A stretch of 64,000 bases of DNA from contig NZ_JBFNXJ010000019.1 in assembly GCF_040812015.1 (NCBI RefSeq), positions 1-64,000 on the forward strand. Reading direction: 5' to 3'. This document shows positions 1 through 8,691 of the stretch, in pieces (position 1 is the first letter of the stretch; each line of letters opens with the position of its first letter). Under the pieces are notes generated by a model. It had not been told where the DNA came from, ran no database searches, and saw only the letters and a program-made list of their open reading frames with translations. The position numbers were made by a program, and so were the translations under genes. The DNA is from Chitinivorax sp. PXF-14. Its GTDB lineage: Bacteria; Pseudomonadota; Gammaproteobacteria; Burkholderiales; SCOH01.

Positions 1-203
1 TACTCCGCAAGATACGGGCGTAGAGATCCGGCTTCTCCGACGAGCCCGGTGATAGCAAGCCGGGAGCTCTGCTTGCCATTGAGACCCACACCTCCCCGCG
101 CGATGACCACGCCACACCCGGCACAAACCCCAGCAAGAGTTAGCGCGCACAACCTCTTCCCACCTATGATGAAAGGGATCAACCACTTTCGACGGGAAGC
201 ACC

Positions 204-1727
204 ATGAAAACCATGAGCGGGCTGGATGCCGCGTTTTTGCATATCGAGACCCCCGAGACGCCGATGCACATCGGCGCGCTGATCCTGCTGGAGAAGCCGG
301 CGGGCCATCAGGGCAGCTTTCTGCCCGAAATCAAGCGCCTGCTGGCGCCGAGGCTCGCGCTGGAGCCCTTCTTCCGCGCGCGGCTGGCAACGATGCCGCT
401 GGGCTTCGCCAACCCGGTGTGGGTCGACGATGGCCTGCCGGACCTGGGCTACCACATCCGCCATTTCTATCTGTCCAAACCGGGTACCCGCGCCCAGCTC
501 GAAGAACGCGTTGCGGCGCTGCATGGCACCCTGCTCGACCGCAGCCGGCCCCTGTGGGAGCTGACGGTGATCGAGGGGTTGCAGGATGGCAGCGTGGCGC
601 TCTATTTCAAGGTGCATCACGCAACGCTCGATGGCGCGGCGGGTATCGCGCTGGCGGCCTCGCTGTTCGACCGCAGCGCCACGCCGGCCGCTGTGCCGGC
701 TAACTGGCGCGAGCTGGCCGAGCGCGGGGAGCAGACCGGGCTGGTGCCGCGCGTGCAGTCGGCGCTGAGCCAGACGGCTGGGCAGTATCTGAAGCTGGTG
801 CGCCACCTGCCCGATGCGCTCGGTGTACTCGGTGGCGTGTTCGGCTCGCTGACCTCGAAGGGCGAGGATGGCATGCGCCAGAACCTCGGTTTCGGCCCGC
901 GCACCGTGTTCAACGTGCCGATCAGCGGCACCCGCCACTGCGCGACAGCGTCGCTGCCGCTGAAATCGGTGGTGCAGCTGGCACAGTATTTCGAGGTGAG
1001 CTTCAACGATATCGTGCTTGCCATCTGCAGCGGTGCCTTGCGCCAGTATCTGCGCGACAACGACGGCATTCCGCGCAAGCCGCTGATCGCCACCGTACCG
1101 GTGTCCCTGCGTGGAGCCGGCGACACCAAGGCGACGATACAGGCGACCTTGACGCTGGTGAACCTCGCCACCCATATTGCCGACCCGCGCAAGCGCCTGC
1201 AGGCCATACATGGCGCGGCCTCGGCGGCGGTGTCGCTGACGCGCCGCGCCAAGTCGGTGATGCCGACCGATTTCCCGTCGCTCGGCATGCCGTGGTGGCT
1301 GGGCACGCTCGCCAAGCTCTATGGCGCCAGCAAGCTGGCATCCAAGATTCCGCCGATTGCGAATGTGGCTATTTCCAATGTCCCCGGCCCGCAGCAGCCG
1401 ATGTATGTGGCGGGCGCCAAAATTACCGGCTACTGGCCACTGAGCCTCGTCGAGCATGGGCTCGGGCTCAACATCACGGTGATCAGCTATGCCGACGCGC
1501 TGCACGTCGGCCTGGTTGCCGCCGATGAAGCCGTGCCCGAGATCGCGCCGCTGGCCGATGCGATCGTCGCCGCATTCGACGAGCTGGTGCAACTCGTCCC
1601 CGTTTTGGCGCCGCCCGTCGCGCCGCGCAAGCGCCGCAGCAAGCCGACGGTCAAAGTCTCACCGACACCGCCTACACTGCAATTGAGCGCGGACACCCCG
1701 CCACCGCCGAGTGATCTGATGCATTGA
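204..1727 (+). CDS. Wax ester synthase / diacylglycerol O-acyltransferase (WS/DGAT family)
   Basis: The 507-residue protein belongs to the bacterial WS/DGAT family, which joins an acyl-CoA to a long-chain alcohol or diacylglycerol to make wax esters or triacylglycerol storage lipid. The N-terminus (MSGLDAAFLHIETPETPMHIG) is characteristic of the family, and the catalytic HHxxxDG motif is present as HHATLDG at residues 138-144. The C-terminal half carries the family's NVPGP-type segment (SNVPGPQQP). A GGGAAG ribosome site precedes the ATG. The last 35 or so residues are proline/serine/threonine rich and look like a disordered tail. Two alpha/beta hydrolases follow on the same strand, which fits a small lipid-metabolism operon. 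Substrate preference cannot be read from the sequence. Confidence 0.9.
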   Translation: MKTMSGLDAAFLHIETPETPMHIGALILLEKPAGHQGSFLPEIKRLLAPRLALEPFFRARLATMPLGFANPVWVDDGLPDLGYHIRHFYLSKPGTRAQLEERVAALHGTLLDRSRPLWELTVIEGLQDGSVALYFKVHHATLDGAAGIALAASLFDRSATPAAVPANWRELAERGEQTGLVPRVQSALSQTAGQYLKLVRHLPDALGVLGGVFGSLTSKGEDGMRQNLGFGPRTVFNVPISGTRHCATASLPLKSVVQLAQYFEVSFNDIVLAICSGALRQYLRDNDGIPRKPLIATVPVSLRGAGDTKATIQATLTLVNLATHIADPRKRLQAIHGAASAAVSLTRRAKSVMPTDFPSLGMPWWLGTLAKLYGASKLASKIPPIANVAISNVPGPQQPMYVAGAKITGYWPLSLVEHGLGLNITVISYADALHVGLVAADEAVPEIAPLADAIVAAFDELVQLVPVLAPPVAPRKRRSKPTVKVSPTPPTLQLSADTPPPPSDLMH

Positions 1728-1827
1728 ACCCCCATGCTTGGCGCCCGCTGCGCCGGCCCGGCCGCTCAAGCATCACCGCGGCGGGCCGATAAACCGCTCA
1801 TCGAGCGAGGCAGAACAAGGAGCCGCC

Positions 1828-2616
1828 ATGCACGAACACTACTGGTACCACCTCGGCCTGCTGCGCCCACCGGGCATGCTGCGGCTGGCGCTGGAGCTGC
1901 GCGCCGGCTGGGAATACGGCGCGAGCCTGATGTCGATGCCGCTGCTGAGCCTCGCCCCCAAGGGGGACGGCCACCCGGTGCTGGTGTTCCCGGGCATGCT
2001 GGCGGGCGACTTCACCACGCGGCCGCTACGCCGCTACCTCAGGGATCGCGGCTACACGCCCTATAGCTGGGGGCTGGGCCCCAACCTCGGTCCGCGTGAC
2101 GGCGTCATCGATGCCAGCCTGGCGCGGCTGCGCGAGGTCTACAACGAACACGGCCGCCCGGTCAGCCTGATCGGCTGGAGCCTGGGCGGCATCTACGCAC
2201 GCGAGCTGGCCAAGGCGATGCCGGATGCGGTGCGTCAGGTCATCACCCTGGGTACGCCGTTCACCGGCCACCCCAAGGCCACCAACGCGTGGCGCATCTA
2301 TGAGCTGATCACCGGCCATGAAGTCGGCTCGCCCGAACTGCACGAGCCACTGCGCACCGCCCCGCCGGTGCCGACGACCTCGATCTACAGCCGCAGCGAC
2401 GGTGTGGTGGCATGGCAATGCAGCTTCGAGCAGGAAGGTGAGATGGTCGAAAACATCGAGGTCACCGCGAGCCACTTAGGCATCGGCCACAACCCGCTCA
2501 CGCTGTACGCCGTGGCCGATCGCCTGGCCCAGCCGGAAGGCCAGTGGCGGCCGTTCGAGCGTTCGGGCATGCTGCGTTACCTCTACCCCGATCCAAACCG
2601 GCCGGCCAGCTATTGA
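1828..2616 (+). CDS. Alpha/beta hydrolase (lipase-like)
   Basis: A 262-residue alpha/beta hydrolase. The start at 1828 is chosen because an AAGGAG ribosome site lies just upstream; an in-frame start at 1738 has none. The fold signature is the nucleophile elbow GWSLGG with Ser118, following an oxyanion-type stretch (VLVFPGMLAG). A late GHNPLTLYAVADRL segment probably supplies the catalytic His. No signal peptide is evident, so it is probably cytoplasmic. It lies about 100 bases after the WS/DGAT gene and directly before a second hydrolase, suggesting turnover or remodelling of the storage lipid. The substrate is not determinable. Confidence 0.8.
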   Translation: MHEHYWYHLGLLRPPGMLRLALELRAGWEYGASLMSMPLLSLAPKGDGHPVLVFPGMLAGDFTTRPLRRYLRDRGYTPYSWGLGPNLGPRDGVIDASLARLREVYNEHGRPVSLIGWSLGGIYARELAKAMPDAVRQVITLGTPFTGHPKATNAWRIYELITGHEVGSPELHEPLRTAPPVPTTSIYSRSDGVVAWQCSFEQEGEMVENIEVTASHLGIGHNPLTLYAVADRLAQPEGQWRPFERSGMLRYLYPDPNRPASY

Positions 2617-2621
2617 AACGG

Positions 2622-3536
2622 ATGACCCCACCTCACACACAACTGATACGCGCCAACGGCATCGAGCTGTGCTACGAGTCGTTCGGCCGCGCGGGCGACC
2701 CGGCCATCGTACTGATCATGGGCCTCGGCATGCAGCTGATTGCCTGGCCCGATGCCTTCTGCTACGCACTGGCCGCGCAGGGTTTCCGCGTGATCCGCTT
2801 CGACAACCGCGATGTCGGCCATTCGAGCAAGATCCACTGGGCGCGCCGCCCCAACATGGTGATGTCGATGATCGCGGCCTGGCTCGGCCTACCGGTGGCG
2901 GCGCCCTACCGGCTCAAGGACATGGCGGAAGACACCGCCGGTCTGCTCGATACGCTCGGCATCGCTGCGGCCCATGTCGTCGGCGCCTCGATGGGCGGCA
3001 TGATCGCGCAGACACTGGCGGCACGCTACCCCGAGCGGGTGCTGAGCCTGACCTCGATCATGTCGTCGACCGGCAACCGCCGCGTCACGCTGGGCAAGCC
3101 GGCAGCACTGCGGGCGCTGCTGAGAAGGCCGAACAACCCCAATGACCCGGAGAGCCTGATCGAGCACCTGATCCATCTGTTCGGCGTGATCGGCAGCCCC
3201 GGCTTCAAGACCGACCAGGACGAGCTGCGGCAACGCATCCGCCTGGGCATTTCGCGCAGCCATCACCCGGCCGGACAATACCAGCAGCTGCTGGCGATAC
3301 TCGCCTCAGGCGACAGGCGGCGCGAGGTGCGCACGATCACTGCCCCTACCCTCGTCATCCATGGCGCGGACGACCCGCTGGTGCCGGTGGCCGCCGGCCG
3401 CGACACGGCACGCTGCATTCGTGGCGCCCAGCTGCAGGTGATCAAGGGCATGGGGCACGATCTCGCACCGGGTGTGCAGGCGATCCTGCTAGCGGCCATC
3501 GGTGCTCATTGCAGGCAGGCCGGGCCACCGGGCTGA
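2622..3536 (+). CDS. Alpha/beta hydrolase
   Basis: A 304-residue alpha/beta hydrolase of the esterase/epoxide-hydrolase-like group. It has a nucleophile elbow GASMGGM with Ser123, an early oxyanion strand (IVLIMGLGMQ), an acid segment near HGADDPLVP, and a catalytic His in KGMGHDLAPG. The ATG at 2622 lies five bases after the upstream stop; a TTG at 2613 overlapping that stop is an alternative start adding three residues. The tight spacing indicates co-transcription with the upstream hydrolase and the WS/DGAT gene. A strong hairpin terminator follows. The product acts in the cytoplasm, as no export signal is visible. The substrate is unknown. Confidence 0.8.
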   Translation: MTPPHTQLIRANGIELCYESFGRAGDPAIVLIMGLGMQLIAWPDAFCYALAAQGFRVIRFDNRDVGHSSKIHWARRPNMVMSMIAAWLGLPVAAPYRLKDMAEDTAGLLDTLGIAAAHVVGASMGGMIAQTLAARYPERVLSLTSIMSSTGNRRVTLGKPAALRALLRRPNNPNDPESLIEHLIHLFGVIGSPGFKTDQDELRQRIRLGISRSHHPAGQYQQLLAILASGDRRREVRTITAPTLVIHGADDPLVPVAAGRDTARCIRGAQLQVIKGMGHDLAPGVQAILLAAIGAHCRQAGPPG

Positions 3537-3550
3537 GCGAGTACATAAAA

Positions 3551-3580
3551 AAACAGGCACCGAGGTGCCTGTTTTCGTTT
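3551..3580. terminator. Bidirectional intrinsic terminator
   Basis: AAACAGGCAC and GTGCCTGTTT form a perfect 10-bp stem with a CGAG tetraloop. A-rich sequence lies on the left and a T tract on the right, so it can stop transcription from both the hydrolase gene (plus strand) and narK2 (minus strand), which converge here. Confidence 0.85.
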
Positions 3581-3596
3581 GGCCTGATACCGAATA

Positions 3597-4982
3597 TCAG
3601 CAAGGCATTTCCGCGCCCTTGCGCGAGTAGAACCACCAGGTGATGACCATGCAGCTCACGTAGAAGGCGACGAAGCAGTACAGCGCCATGTCGGTCGAGC
3701 CGGTCATGTCGATCGAGGTGCCGAAGCTCTTCGGGATGAAGAAGCCACCGTAGGCACCGACAGCACCCGAGAAGCCCAGTACTGCAGCCGATTCCTTGCC
3801 TGCGTCGAGCAGTGCCTGCTTTTGCGCGGCCTCGCCCTTGCCCTTGGCATCGCGTTGACGCTCGGTCAGGAAGATGATCGGGATCATGCGGAAGGTCGAG
3901 CCGTTACCGATGCCAGTCAGCGCGAACAGCACGATGAACATCGCCAGGAAGCCCTGGAAGTCGCCACCCACGCCGCCGTGCGGCAGGTAGTGGAGCACGC
4001 CGAATACGGCAACCACCATGGCAGCGAACACCCACAGGGTAACGCGCGCGCCGCCGAGCTTGTCCGAAATCCAGCCACCGAGCGGACGCATCAGCGCACC
4101 AACCAAGGGGCCGAGGAAGGCATACTGAGTCGGGTTCACGCCCGGGAACTGCGACTTGGTCAGCATCGCGAGGCCAGCGGAGAAGCCGATGAAGGAGCCG
4201 AAGGTGCCGATGTAGAGCCAGCACATCAGCCAGTTGTGCTTGCGCTTGAAGATCACGGCCTGATCTGCGAACGAAGCCTTGGCATCGGCGATGTCATTCA
4301 TGCCGAACCAAGCGGCGAGCGCCGACACGATGATGAACGGAACCCACAGGAAGCCGGCGTTCTGCAGCCAGATGTGCTTCTCGACACCATCCTTGACGAA
4401 GGTGGCGGGATCACCCGACAGCGCGCCGAACATCGCACCCGAGATCACGATCGGGGTCAGAAACTGCACCACCGATACGCCGAGGTTACCGATACCGGCG
4501 TTGAGGCCGGTGGCCAGACCCTTCTTCGCCTTGGGGAAGAAGAAGCTGATGTTGGACATCGACGAGCTGAAGTTGCCGCCGCCCAGGCCGCACAGCAGCG
4601 CCAGCGCCAGCAGTGTCGGGTAGGAAGTGGTCGGATCCTTCAGCGCCATGCCCATGCCGATGGCAGGGATCAGCAGCGTGGCGGTCGAGATGGCGGTCCA
4701 CCTGCGGCCGCCGAAGATCGGCACGAGGAAGGAGTAGAAGATGCGCAGCGTCGCGCCGGACAGCGCCGGCAAGGCGGTGAGCCAGAACAGCTGGTTCTTG
4801 GTGAAGGTAAAGCCGGCCTTGTCGAGGTTGACCACGACCACGCTCCACAACATCCACACGCTGAACGCCAGCATCAGTGCCGGGATCGAAATCCACAGAT
4901 TGCGATAGGCAACCCGCTCGCCTTCGCTTTGCCAGAAGCTGGTATTTTCCGGCTCCCAGCGGGTCAGTACATGGGTACTCAT
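3597..4982 (-). CDS. narK2: Nitrate/nitrite antiporter, NarK2 (E. coli NarK) type
   Basis: A 461-residue major facilitator superfamily transporter of the nitrate/nitrite porter family, the same length class as E. coli NarK. It has about twelve hydrophobic segments, and the two glycine-rich nitrate signature regions are visible (GLGGGNFSSSMSNISFFFP in the first half, GFSGAVGAYGGFFIP in the second). This subtype is known to exchange external nitrate for internal nitrite during nitrate respiration. It is the second gene of a narK1-narK2 pair, with a GGGAG ribosome site. The usual narGHJI genes do not follow; transcription ends at the hairpin at 3551-3580. Confidence 0.92.
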   Translation of the reverse strand: MSTHVLTRWEPENTSFWQSEGERVAYRNLWISIPALMLAFSVWMLWSVVVVNLDKAGFTFTKNQLFWLTALPALSGATLRIFYSFLVPIFGGRRWTAISTATLLIPAIGMGMALKDPTTSYPTLLALALLCGLGGGNFSSSMSNISFFFPKAKKGLATGLNAGIGNLGVSVVQFLTPIVISGAMFGALSGDPATFVKDGVEKHIWLQNAGFLWVPFIIVSALAAWFGMNDIADAKASFADQAVIFKRKHNWLMCWLYIGTFGSFIGFSAGLAMLTKSQFPGVNPTQYAFLGPLVGALMRPLGGWISDKLGGARVTLWVFAAMVVAVFGVLHYLPHGGVGGDFQGFLAMFIVLFALTGIGNGSTFRMIPIIFLTERQRDAKGKGEAAQKQALLDAGKESAAVLGFSGAVGAYGGFFIPKSFGTSIDMTGSTDMALYCFVAFYVSCMVITWWFYSRKGAEMPC

Positions 4983-5046
4983 TTGCAGTGCTCCCGTTTG
5001 ACAACAATGATTAGGTACGGGGCCGGATCTCCGCCCGGCCCGGAAT

Positions 5047-6315
5047 TCAGGCCTTGGCCGTGCCCTGCAGGGCGTGCTTCACTTCCACCTCGCAGCTTTC
5101 CGGCTTGAAACTGTAGTGCATCCACACCAGGCTCACGCACGCCGTGCCGTAGAGCAGCATGAAGCAGCTGGTACGCACGCCGGTCAGGTCGACCAGTGCG
5201 CCGAACATGATCGGCAGGATGAAGCCACCCAGGCCGCCCGCGAGGCCAACGATGCCGGATACGGCGCCGATGTTCTGGCCGAAGTCATCCGAGATAAACT
5301 TGAACACCGATGCCTTGCCCACCGCCATGGCGATGCCGACGACAAACAGCACGCCGGTGAAGACAGTCGGGTTGAGACCAAGATTGAGGCTCATCGGGCC
5401 TTTGACGGTGGTCACCACCATCTGTGTTTGCGGATAGCTCAGGATGAAGAAGGCCACCCAGCACACCCACATCACCCACCACGTGGTCTTGTAGGCTCCA
5501 TAGCGGTCGGAGAACCAGCCACCGAGCGCACGCAGCACGCCACCAGGCAGCGAGAAGCAGGCAGCCAGCAGCGCGGCGAGCTTCATGTCGAAACCGTATT
5601 CACCGACGTAGTACTTGGTCATCCACAGCGCGAGGCCGACGTAGCCGCCGAACACCACCGAGTAGTACTGGCAGTAGCGCCATACCCGTGGGTCCTTCAG
5701 CATCTTGAGCTGCGCACCGAAGCTCGCAGTGGAGCGCACGTTATGCGCCGGATTGGTGGACGAGAACACCCAGAACAGCAAGGCGGTGACCAGCATGATG
5801 ATCGAGTACACCTTGGGCACCACGGTCCAGGTGCCGCCCGCGCCAGCGATCAGCGCCGGAGCCAGGAACTTGGTGACGGCCGAGCCGGAGTTGCCGGCGC
5901 CGAACACGCCCATGGCCAGCCCCTGGCGGTTCTTCGGGAACCAGCGCGCCACATACGGCGTGCCGACCGAGAATGAACCGCCCGCGAGGCCGACGAACAG
6001 GCCAAGCGTGAGGAAGTGCCAGTATGCGGTGGCGTACTGCATCATCCAGATTGGGATCACCGTCGACAGCATCAGCGAGAACAGCACGATGCGGCCGCCG
6101 AAGCGGTCGGTCCAGATGCCGAGCGGCACGCGCACGAGCGAACCGGTGAGCACCGGCATCGCCGTCAGCAGGCCGAACTCGGTTTCGTTCAGGCCCAGCT
6201 GCTTTTTGATCGGAATGCCGATGATGGCGAACATCATCCACACCATGAAACATACGGTAAACGCGGTAGTGCTGGAAATCAGCACTGACATTTGCTTACG
6301 ACTCTCCTGAGCCAT
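5047..6315 (-). CDS. narK1: Nitrate/proton symporter, NarK1 type
   Basis: A 422-residue MFS nitrate porter of the shorter NarK1 subtype, which is thought to import nitrate with protons and to start nitrate respiration before nitrite accumulates. The first nitrate signature (GLAGGSFSVGTPYVARWFP) and the second (GIVGLAGGLGGFILP) are present, and there are about twelve membrane segments. A GGGGGG run eight bases before the ATG serves as ribosome site. It is the first gene of the pair; a G+C-rich inverted repeat (GGGCCGG/CCGGCCC, about 5022-5043) lies in the gap before narK2. No convincing FNR or NarL site could be seen upstream. Confidence 0.92.
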   Translation of the reverse strand: MAQESRKQMSVLISSTTAFTVCFMVWMMFAIIGIPIKKQLGLNETEFGLLTAMPVLTGSLVRVPLGIWTDRFGGRIVLFSLMLSTVIPIWMMQYATAYWHFLTLGLFVGLAGGSFSVGTPYVARWFPKNRQGLAMGVFGAGNSGSAVTKFLAPALIAGAGGTWTVVPKVYSIIMLVTALLFWVFSSTNPAHNVRSTASFGAQLKMLKDPRVWRYCQYYSVVFGGYVGLALWMTKYYVGEYGFDMKLAALLAACFSLPGGVLRALGGWFSDRYGAYKTTWWVMWVCWVAFFILSYPQTQMVVTTVKGPMSLNLGLNPTVFTGVLFVVGIAMAVGKASVFKFISDDFGQNIGAVSGIVGLAGGLGGFILPIMFGALVDLTGVRTSCFMLLYGTACVSLVWMHYSFKPESCEVEVKHALQGTAKA

Positions 6316-6636
6316 GATGGCTACCCCCCGTAAAACGCTTTTATCACGAGGACCATGCTATGCCCTTACTCGATGAGGGGATACTCGCCGGAGGGCGAAG
6401 TCTGGCAAGGCGAAAGGGCTAGGAGGCGGCCAGCCGGGCTAGCGGGGGGCTAGTCCGAAAGGAGTAGTCGCCTTCTCGAGGCCCAGCCCCGGCCAGCCAC
6501 GATGAGCACGGCAGCTTGGCACAGCCAAGGCCCACGGCCGCGCCGGAATGCACACAGGCGGCCGGAAGGCCGCCTGTGCAGGGGGAGTGGAATTCGGCAA
6601 GGTGGCCACCGACGGCAATCGCCGGGCCAGGGGCAG
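6316..6636. other. Intergenic region between the NnrS-like gene and narK1
   Basis: About 320 bases with no convincing gene. It contains the narK1 promoter region on the right and a perfect hairpin at 6553-6578 on the left. ORFs crossing it read into the NnrS-like gene in the wrong frame and are arginine/proline-rich shadows. Confidence 0.6.
6553..6578. terminator. Hairpin, possible terminator of the hemerythrin operon
   Basis: CACAGGCGGCC and GGCCGCCTGTG form an 11-bp perfect stem with a GGAA loop, about 60 bases past the stop of the NnrS-like gene. There is no T tract on either side, so if it is a terminator it is not a classical intrinsic one. Confidence 0.45.
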
Positions 6637-7890
6637 TCAACCCGCTGCCGGCATGGCCTGCATGGCCGCCATGGCCGAGCGGTAGCGCCGCACCGGGTAT
6701 AGCAGGTTCCAGCCCAGCCAGCCCTGCGACACGAGCAGCGCCAACCCGGCAACGTGCGCCAGCGGCGGCCAGGCTACGGCCAGCAGCAACAGGCACAGCG
6801 CCACGCCGTGCGCGATCACCTGGTTGCGCATCCAGCCGGCGGGAATCAGCTGCTTGACGTTGGGCACGGCATAGCGACGGCGGCTCGCCTGGGTCAGGTG
6901 CAGCCAGACCAGGAACGGTACGATCTTGTAGAGCATGCCGGTGATCACGCTGAGCGCAAAGCCGCCGATCAGCAGCACGCCCACCAGCAGCTCCTGCCCG
7001 CACCACCAGGCGGGCAACGCCGCCAGCAGCGACCCCCAGGCCAGCTGCCAGCAGCGCCGGGTGATGTCCGGCGGACGGCGGCTGCGGGCGATCTGCCGTA
7101 GGAACAATCCAGCCATGCCGGCCAGCCCCACGCTCGCCAGCGCCTGCAATAGCCAGACGGCGGGCCAGGCCAGCGCATGGCCGATGCTCAACAGCAGCAG
7201 AAACAGGCCGGCCGCGAGCCCCAGGCGCTGCTCGAACCAGCCGGGGAAACGGTCGGTACCGAGAAACATCGGCACGACCGACAGGCCGACCCCCGCCACC
7301 AGCAACACGCACCAGCCAATCAAGCCCCATGCTGCATGCAGGTTTGCCAAGGTCACCGACGGCAGCGGCACACCCCAGCCGAGCCAGGCCAGCAGGCTGA
7401 GCCCGAGCAGGACGGTGACGGCCAGACCGGTGAGCGCCCAGCGAATGGCGCGGCTGGTGCCGTCCGTGGTATCGGCCTGACGCAGGCCGTACGCGGTCGG
7501 CAACAGGAACAACAGCATCGCCGAGCCGAGCAGGAAGGCGGCCAGCCGCAGCCAGGGGCCGTCCATGACGAGAAAGCCCGTCACCAGCGAGAGGGTGCCG
7601 GCACTGAGCAGCAGGTGTACGATGCGGGCAAGCCGCAGCGGCTGCGGCAGGCTCACCCCCGCCACCACGGGCAACAACTGCCACAGCGCGCCGAACATGG
7701 CCTGTGTCATGAAGCCGAGCGTGAACAGGTGGGTAAGCGCGAGGGTCGCTGGGGTCCAGCGGCTCAACAGTAGGTCGGGGCCGAACCACAGCAGCATGAG
7801 GCCGGCGAGCCAGCCGAAGACCGGTGCAGTCAGCAGAAAGCGCAGCGGCGCAGCGATCGGCGGCGTCGCATCATAGGCAAGGCCATGCAT
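6637..7890 (-). CDS. Multi-pass membrane protein, NnrS / heme-copper oxidase subunit I-like
   Basis: A 417-residue integral membrane protein with about twelve hydrophobic helices. Histidines sit in conserved-looking helix positions (ALTHLFTLGFM, ANLHAAWGLIGW, VWLHL), as in heme-binding membrane proteins of the NnrS and heme-copper oxidase subunit I type. Proteins of this sort recur in denitrification and NO-response clusters. It is the last gene of a hemerythrin-DUF2249-membrane protein operon, starting nine bases after the DUF2249 stop. The family call is by pattern and context; metal binding and function are inferred. The C-terminus is methionine/alanine rich and probably cytoplasmic. Confidence 0.6.
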   Translation of the reverse strand: MHGLAYDATPPIAAPLRFLLTAPVFGWLAGLMLLWFGPDLLLSRWTPATLALTHLFTLGFMTQAMFGALWQLLPVVAGVSLPQPLRLARIVHLLLSAGTLSLVTGFLVMDGPWLRLAAFLLGSAMLLFLLPTAYGLRQADTTDGTSRAIRWALTGLAVTVLLGLSLLAWLGWGVPLPSVTLANLHAAWGLIGWCVLLVAGVGLSVVPMFLGTDRFPGWFEQRLGLAAGLFLLLLSIGHALAWPAVWLLQALASVGLAGMAGLFLRQIARSRRPPDITRRCWQLAWGSLLAALPAWWCGQELLVGVLLIGGFALSVITGMLYKIVPFLVWLHLTQASRRRYAVPNVKQLIPAGWMRNQVIAHGVALCLLLLAVAWPPLAHVAGLALLVSQGWLGWNLLYPVRRYRSAMAAMQAMPAAG

Positions 7891-7899
7891 GGCGCAAGG

Positions 7900-8124
7900 T
7901 CACGCAGGCCGGGAGATGGTAATCCGGAACAGGCCGTCCTCGGTGGGCTCGCACTGGTAGCAATAGCCCTCGTTGCGCAGCATGTCGTACAGCGGATAGG
8001 GCTGGCGGTGAATGCGCAGCACCAGCACATCGCCATCCGGCAAGGATTCCAGCGCGGCGATCGCCTGCTCCATTGGCTCAGGCGGCTCGAGCCAGGCGAC
8101 GTCGAGATGGTGTTGCTGGCTCAT
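7900..8124 (-). CDS. DUF2249 domain protein
   Basis: A 74-residue protein with the DUF2249 pattern: LDVAWLEPPEPMEQAIAAL, then LPDGDVLVLRIHRQPYPLYDML and a closing strand with GLFRITI. DUF2249 has a TusA-like alpha/beta fold and is repeatedly found beside hemerythrin genes and denitrification genes. Its biochemical role is not established. The ATG overlaps the stop of the hemerythrin gene by four bases (ATGA), indicating translational coupling. There is one cysteine pair-like residue (YCYQC), which differs from the usual single TusA cysteine position. Confidence 0.8.
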   Translation of the reverse strand: MSQQHHLDVAWLEPPEPMEQAIAALESLPDGDVLVLRIHRQPYPLYDMLRNEGYCYQCEPTEDGLFRITISRPA

Positions 8125-8564
8125 GCCGCCACCTCGTTGCGCATCCGTTCCACCACATCGGCAGCGGCGGCGCCCAGATGATGTTCTGCCATCGGATAGA
8201 GCACGTTTTCCTCTTTCAGGTTGTGCTGCTGGATCAGGATCAGCAGCGTGTCGACGACACCGGCGACATCGTCGCCCGCCTTGCGCGCCGCCGCATCGAG
8301 CAACTCGTCGGCGAGCCGGCGCATGTCCTGATGTTCGCCGCGCATCACCACGGTCGGCCCCTGGGTGATGCCGGACGCCTGTTCAAACGCCGGGAACAAC
8401 ACGTCCTCTTCCATCTGCAGATGGTGGAACAGTGCCTCGTGGAACGCCGTGGCCTGCGCCTGGCATGTCGCCCAGTCCCCCGAGCTCATGGCCTGTTCGG
8501 CCTGAAACAATAATTCGTCGCAACGGCGATGGTCGTCGCCGAGAAAATTGGTGATGTCACTCAT
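8121..8564 (-). CDS. Hemerythrin HHE-domain protein
   Basis: A 147-residue protein predicted to be a four-helix bundle binding a di-iron centre. The ligand pattern is visible: an H in DDHRRCDEL, H-x3-H and E in FHEALFHHLQMEED, H in RGEHQDM, and H/E in QQHNLKEENVLYP. Such proteins bind O2 or NO, or protect iron-sulfur centres. The gene heads the three-gene operon with DUF2249 and the NnrS-like protein. It has an AGGAG ribosome site, and an FNR/Dnr-type box lies 56 bases upstream of the start codon, so anaerobic or NO-dependent induction is likely. Confidence 0.88.
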   Translation of the reverse strand: MSDITNFLGDDHRRCDELLFQAEQAMSSGDWATCQAQATAFHEALFHHLQMEEDVLFPAFEQASGITQGPTVVMRGEHQDMRRLADELLDAAARKAGDDVAGVVDTLLILIQQHNLKEENVLYPMAEHHLGAAAADVVERMRNEVAA

Positions 8565-8619
8565 GGCCGGCTCCTAGTCTAGATTGAGCGCAGCTTAGCG
8601 TGCAGCACCCGCATGCTCC

Positions 8620-8633
8620 TTGACAGGCATCAA
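8620..8633 (-). promoter_or_regulatory. FNR/Anr/Dnr-type box
   Basis: TTGACAGGCATCAA matches TTGAT-N4-ATCAA at nine of ten positions. Its centre (8626.5) is 62 bases upstream of the hemerythrin start. A class II activation geometry (-41.5) would place transcription start near 8585, leaving a 20-base leader that holds the AGGAG site. A weak -10-like element (TAAGCT, 8592-8597) fits. Confidence 0.75.
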
Positions 8634-8691
8634 GCCTGCCCCATCGGGGCAAAATGGCAACCAGACCAAGCCGGCCAGACGCGTTGGCGAC

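Noticed and set aside
1-203. A gene at the left edge of the window
   Set aside because: No open frame with a ribosome site or motif was found; it is treated as the upstream region of the WS/DGAT gene.
4999-5012. TTGACAACAATGAT between narK1 and narK2 as an FNR site
   Set aside because: The second half-site fits poorly and the pair is probably one transcript.
3822-5108. A 428-codon plus-strand frame opposite narK2
   Set aside because: His/Arg/Glu-rich antisense shadow of the transporter gene.
6316-6420. Possible NarL heptamers and FNR box upstream of narK1
   Set aside because: No heptamer pair or TTGAT-N4-ATCAA match stands out; the best candidates have several mismatches.
6419-7789. A 456-codon minus-strand frame overlapping the NnrS-like gene
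   Set aside because: Wrong frame: proline/arginine-rich with no membrane helices, whereas the alternative frame gives a clean multi-pass protein coupled to the upstream gene.
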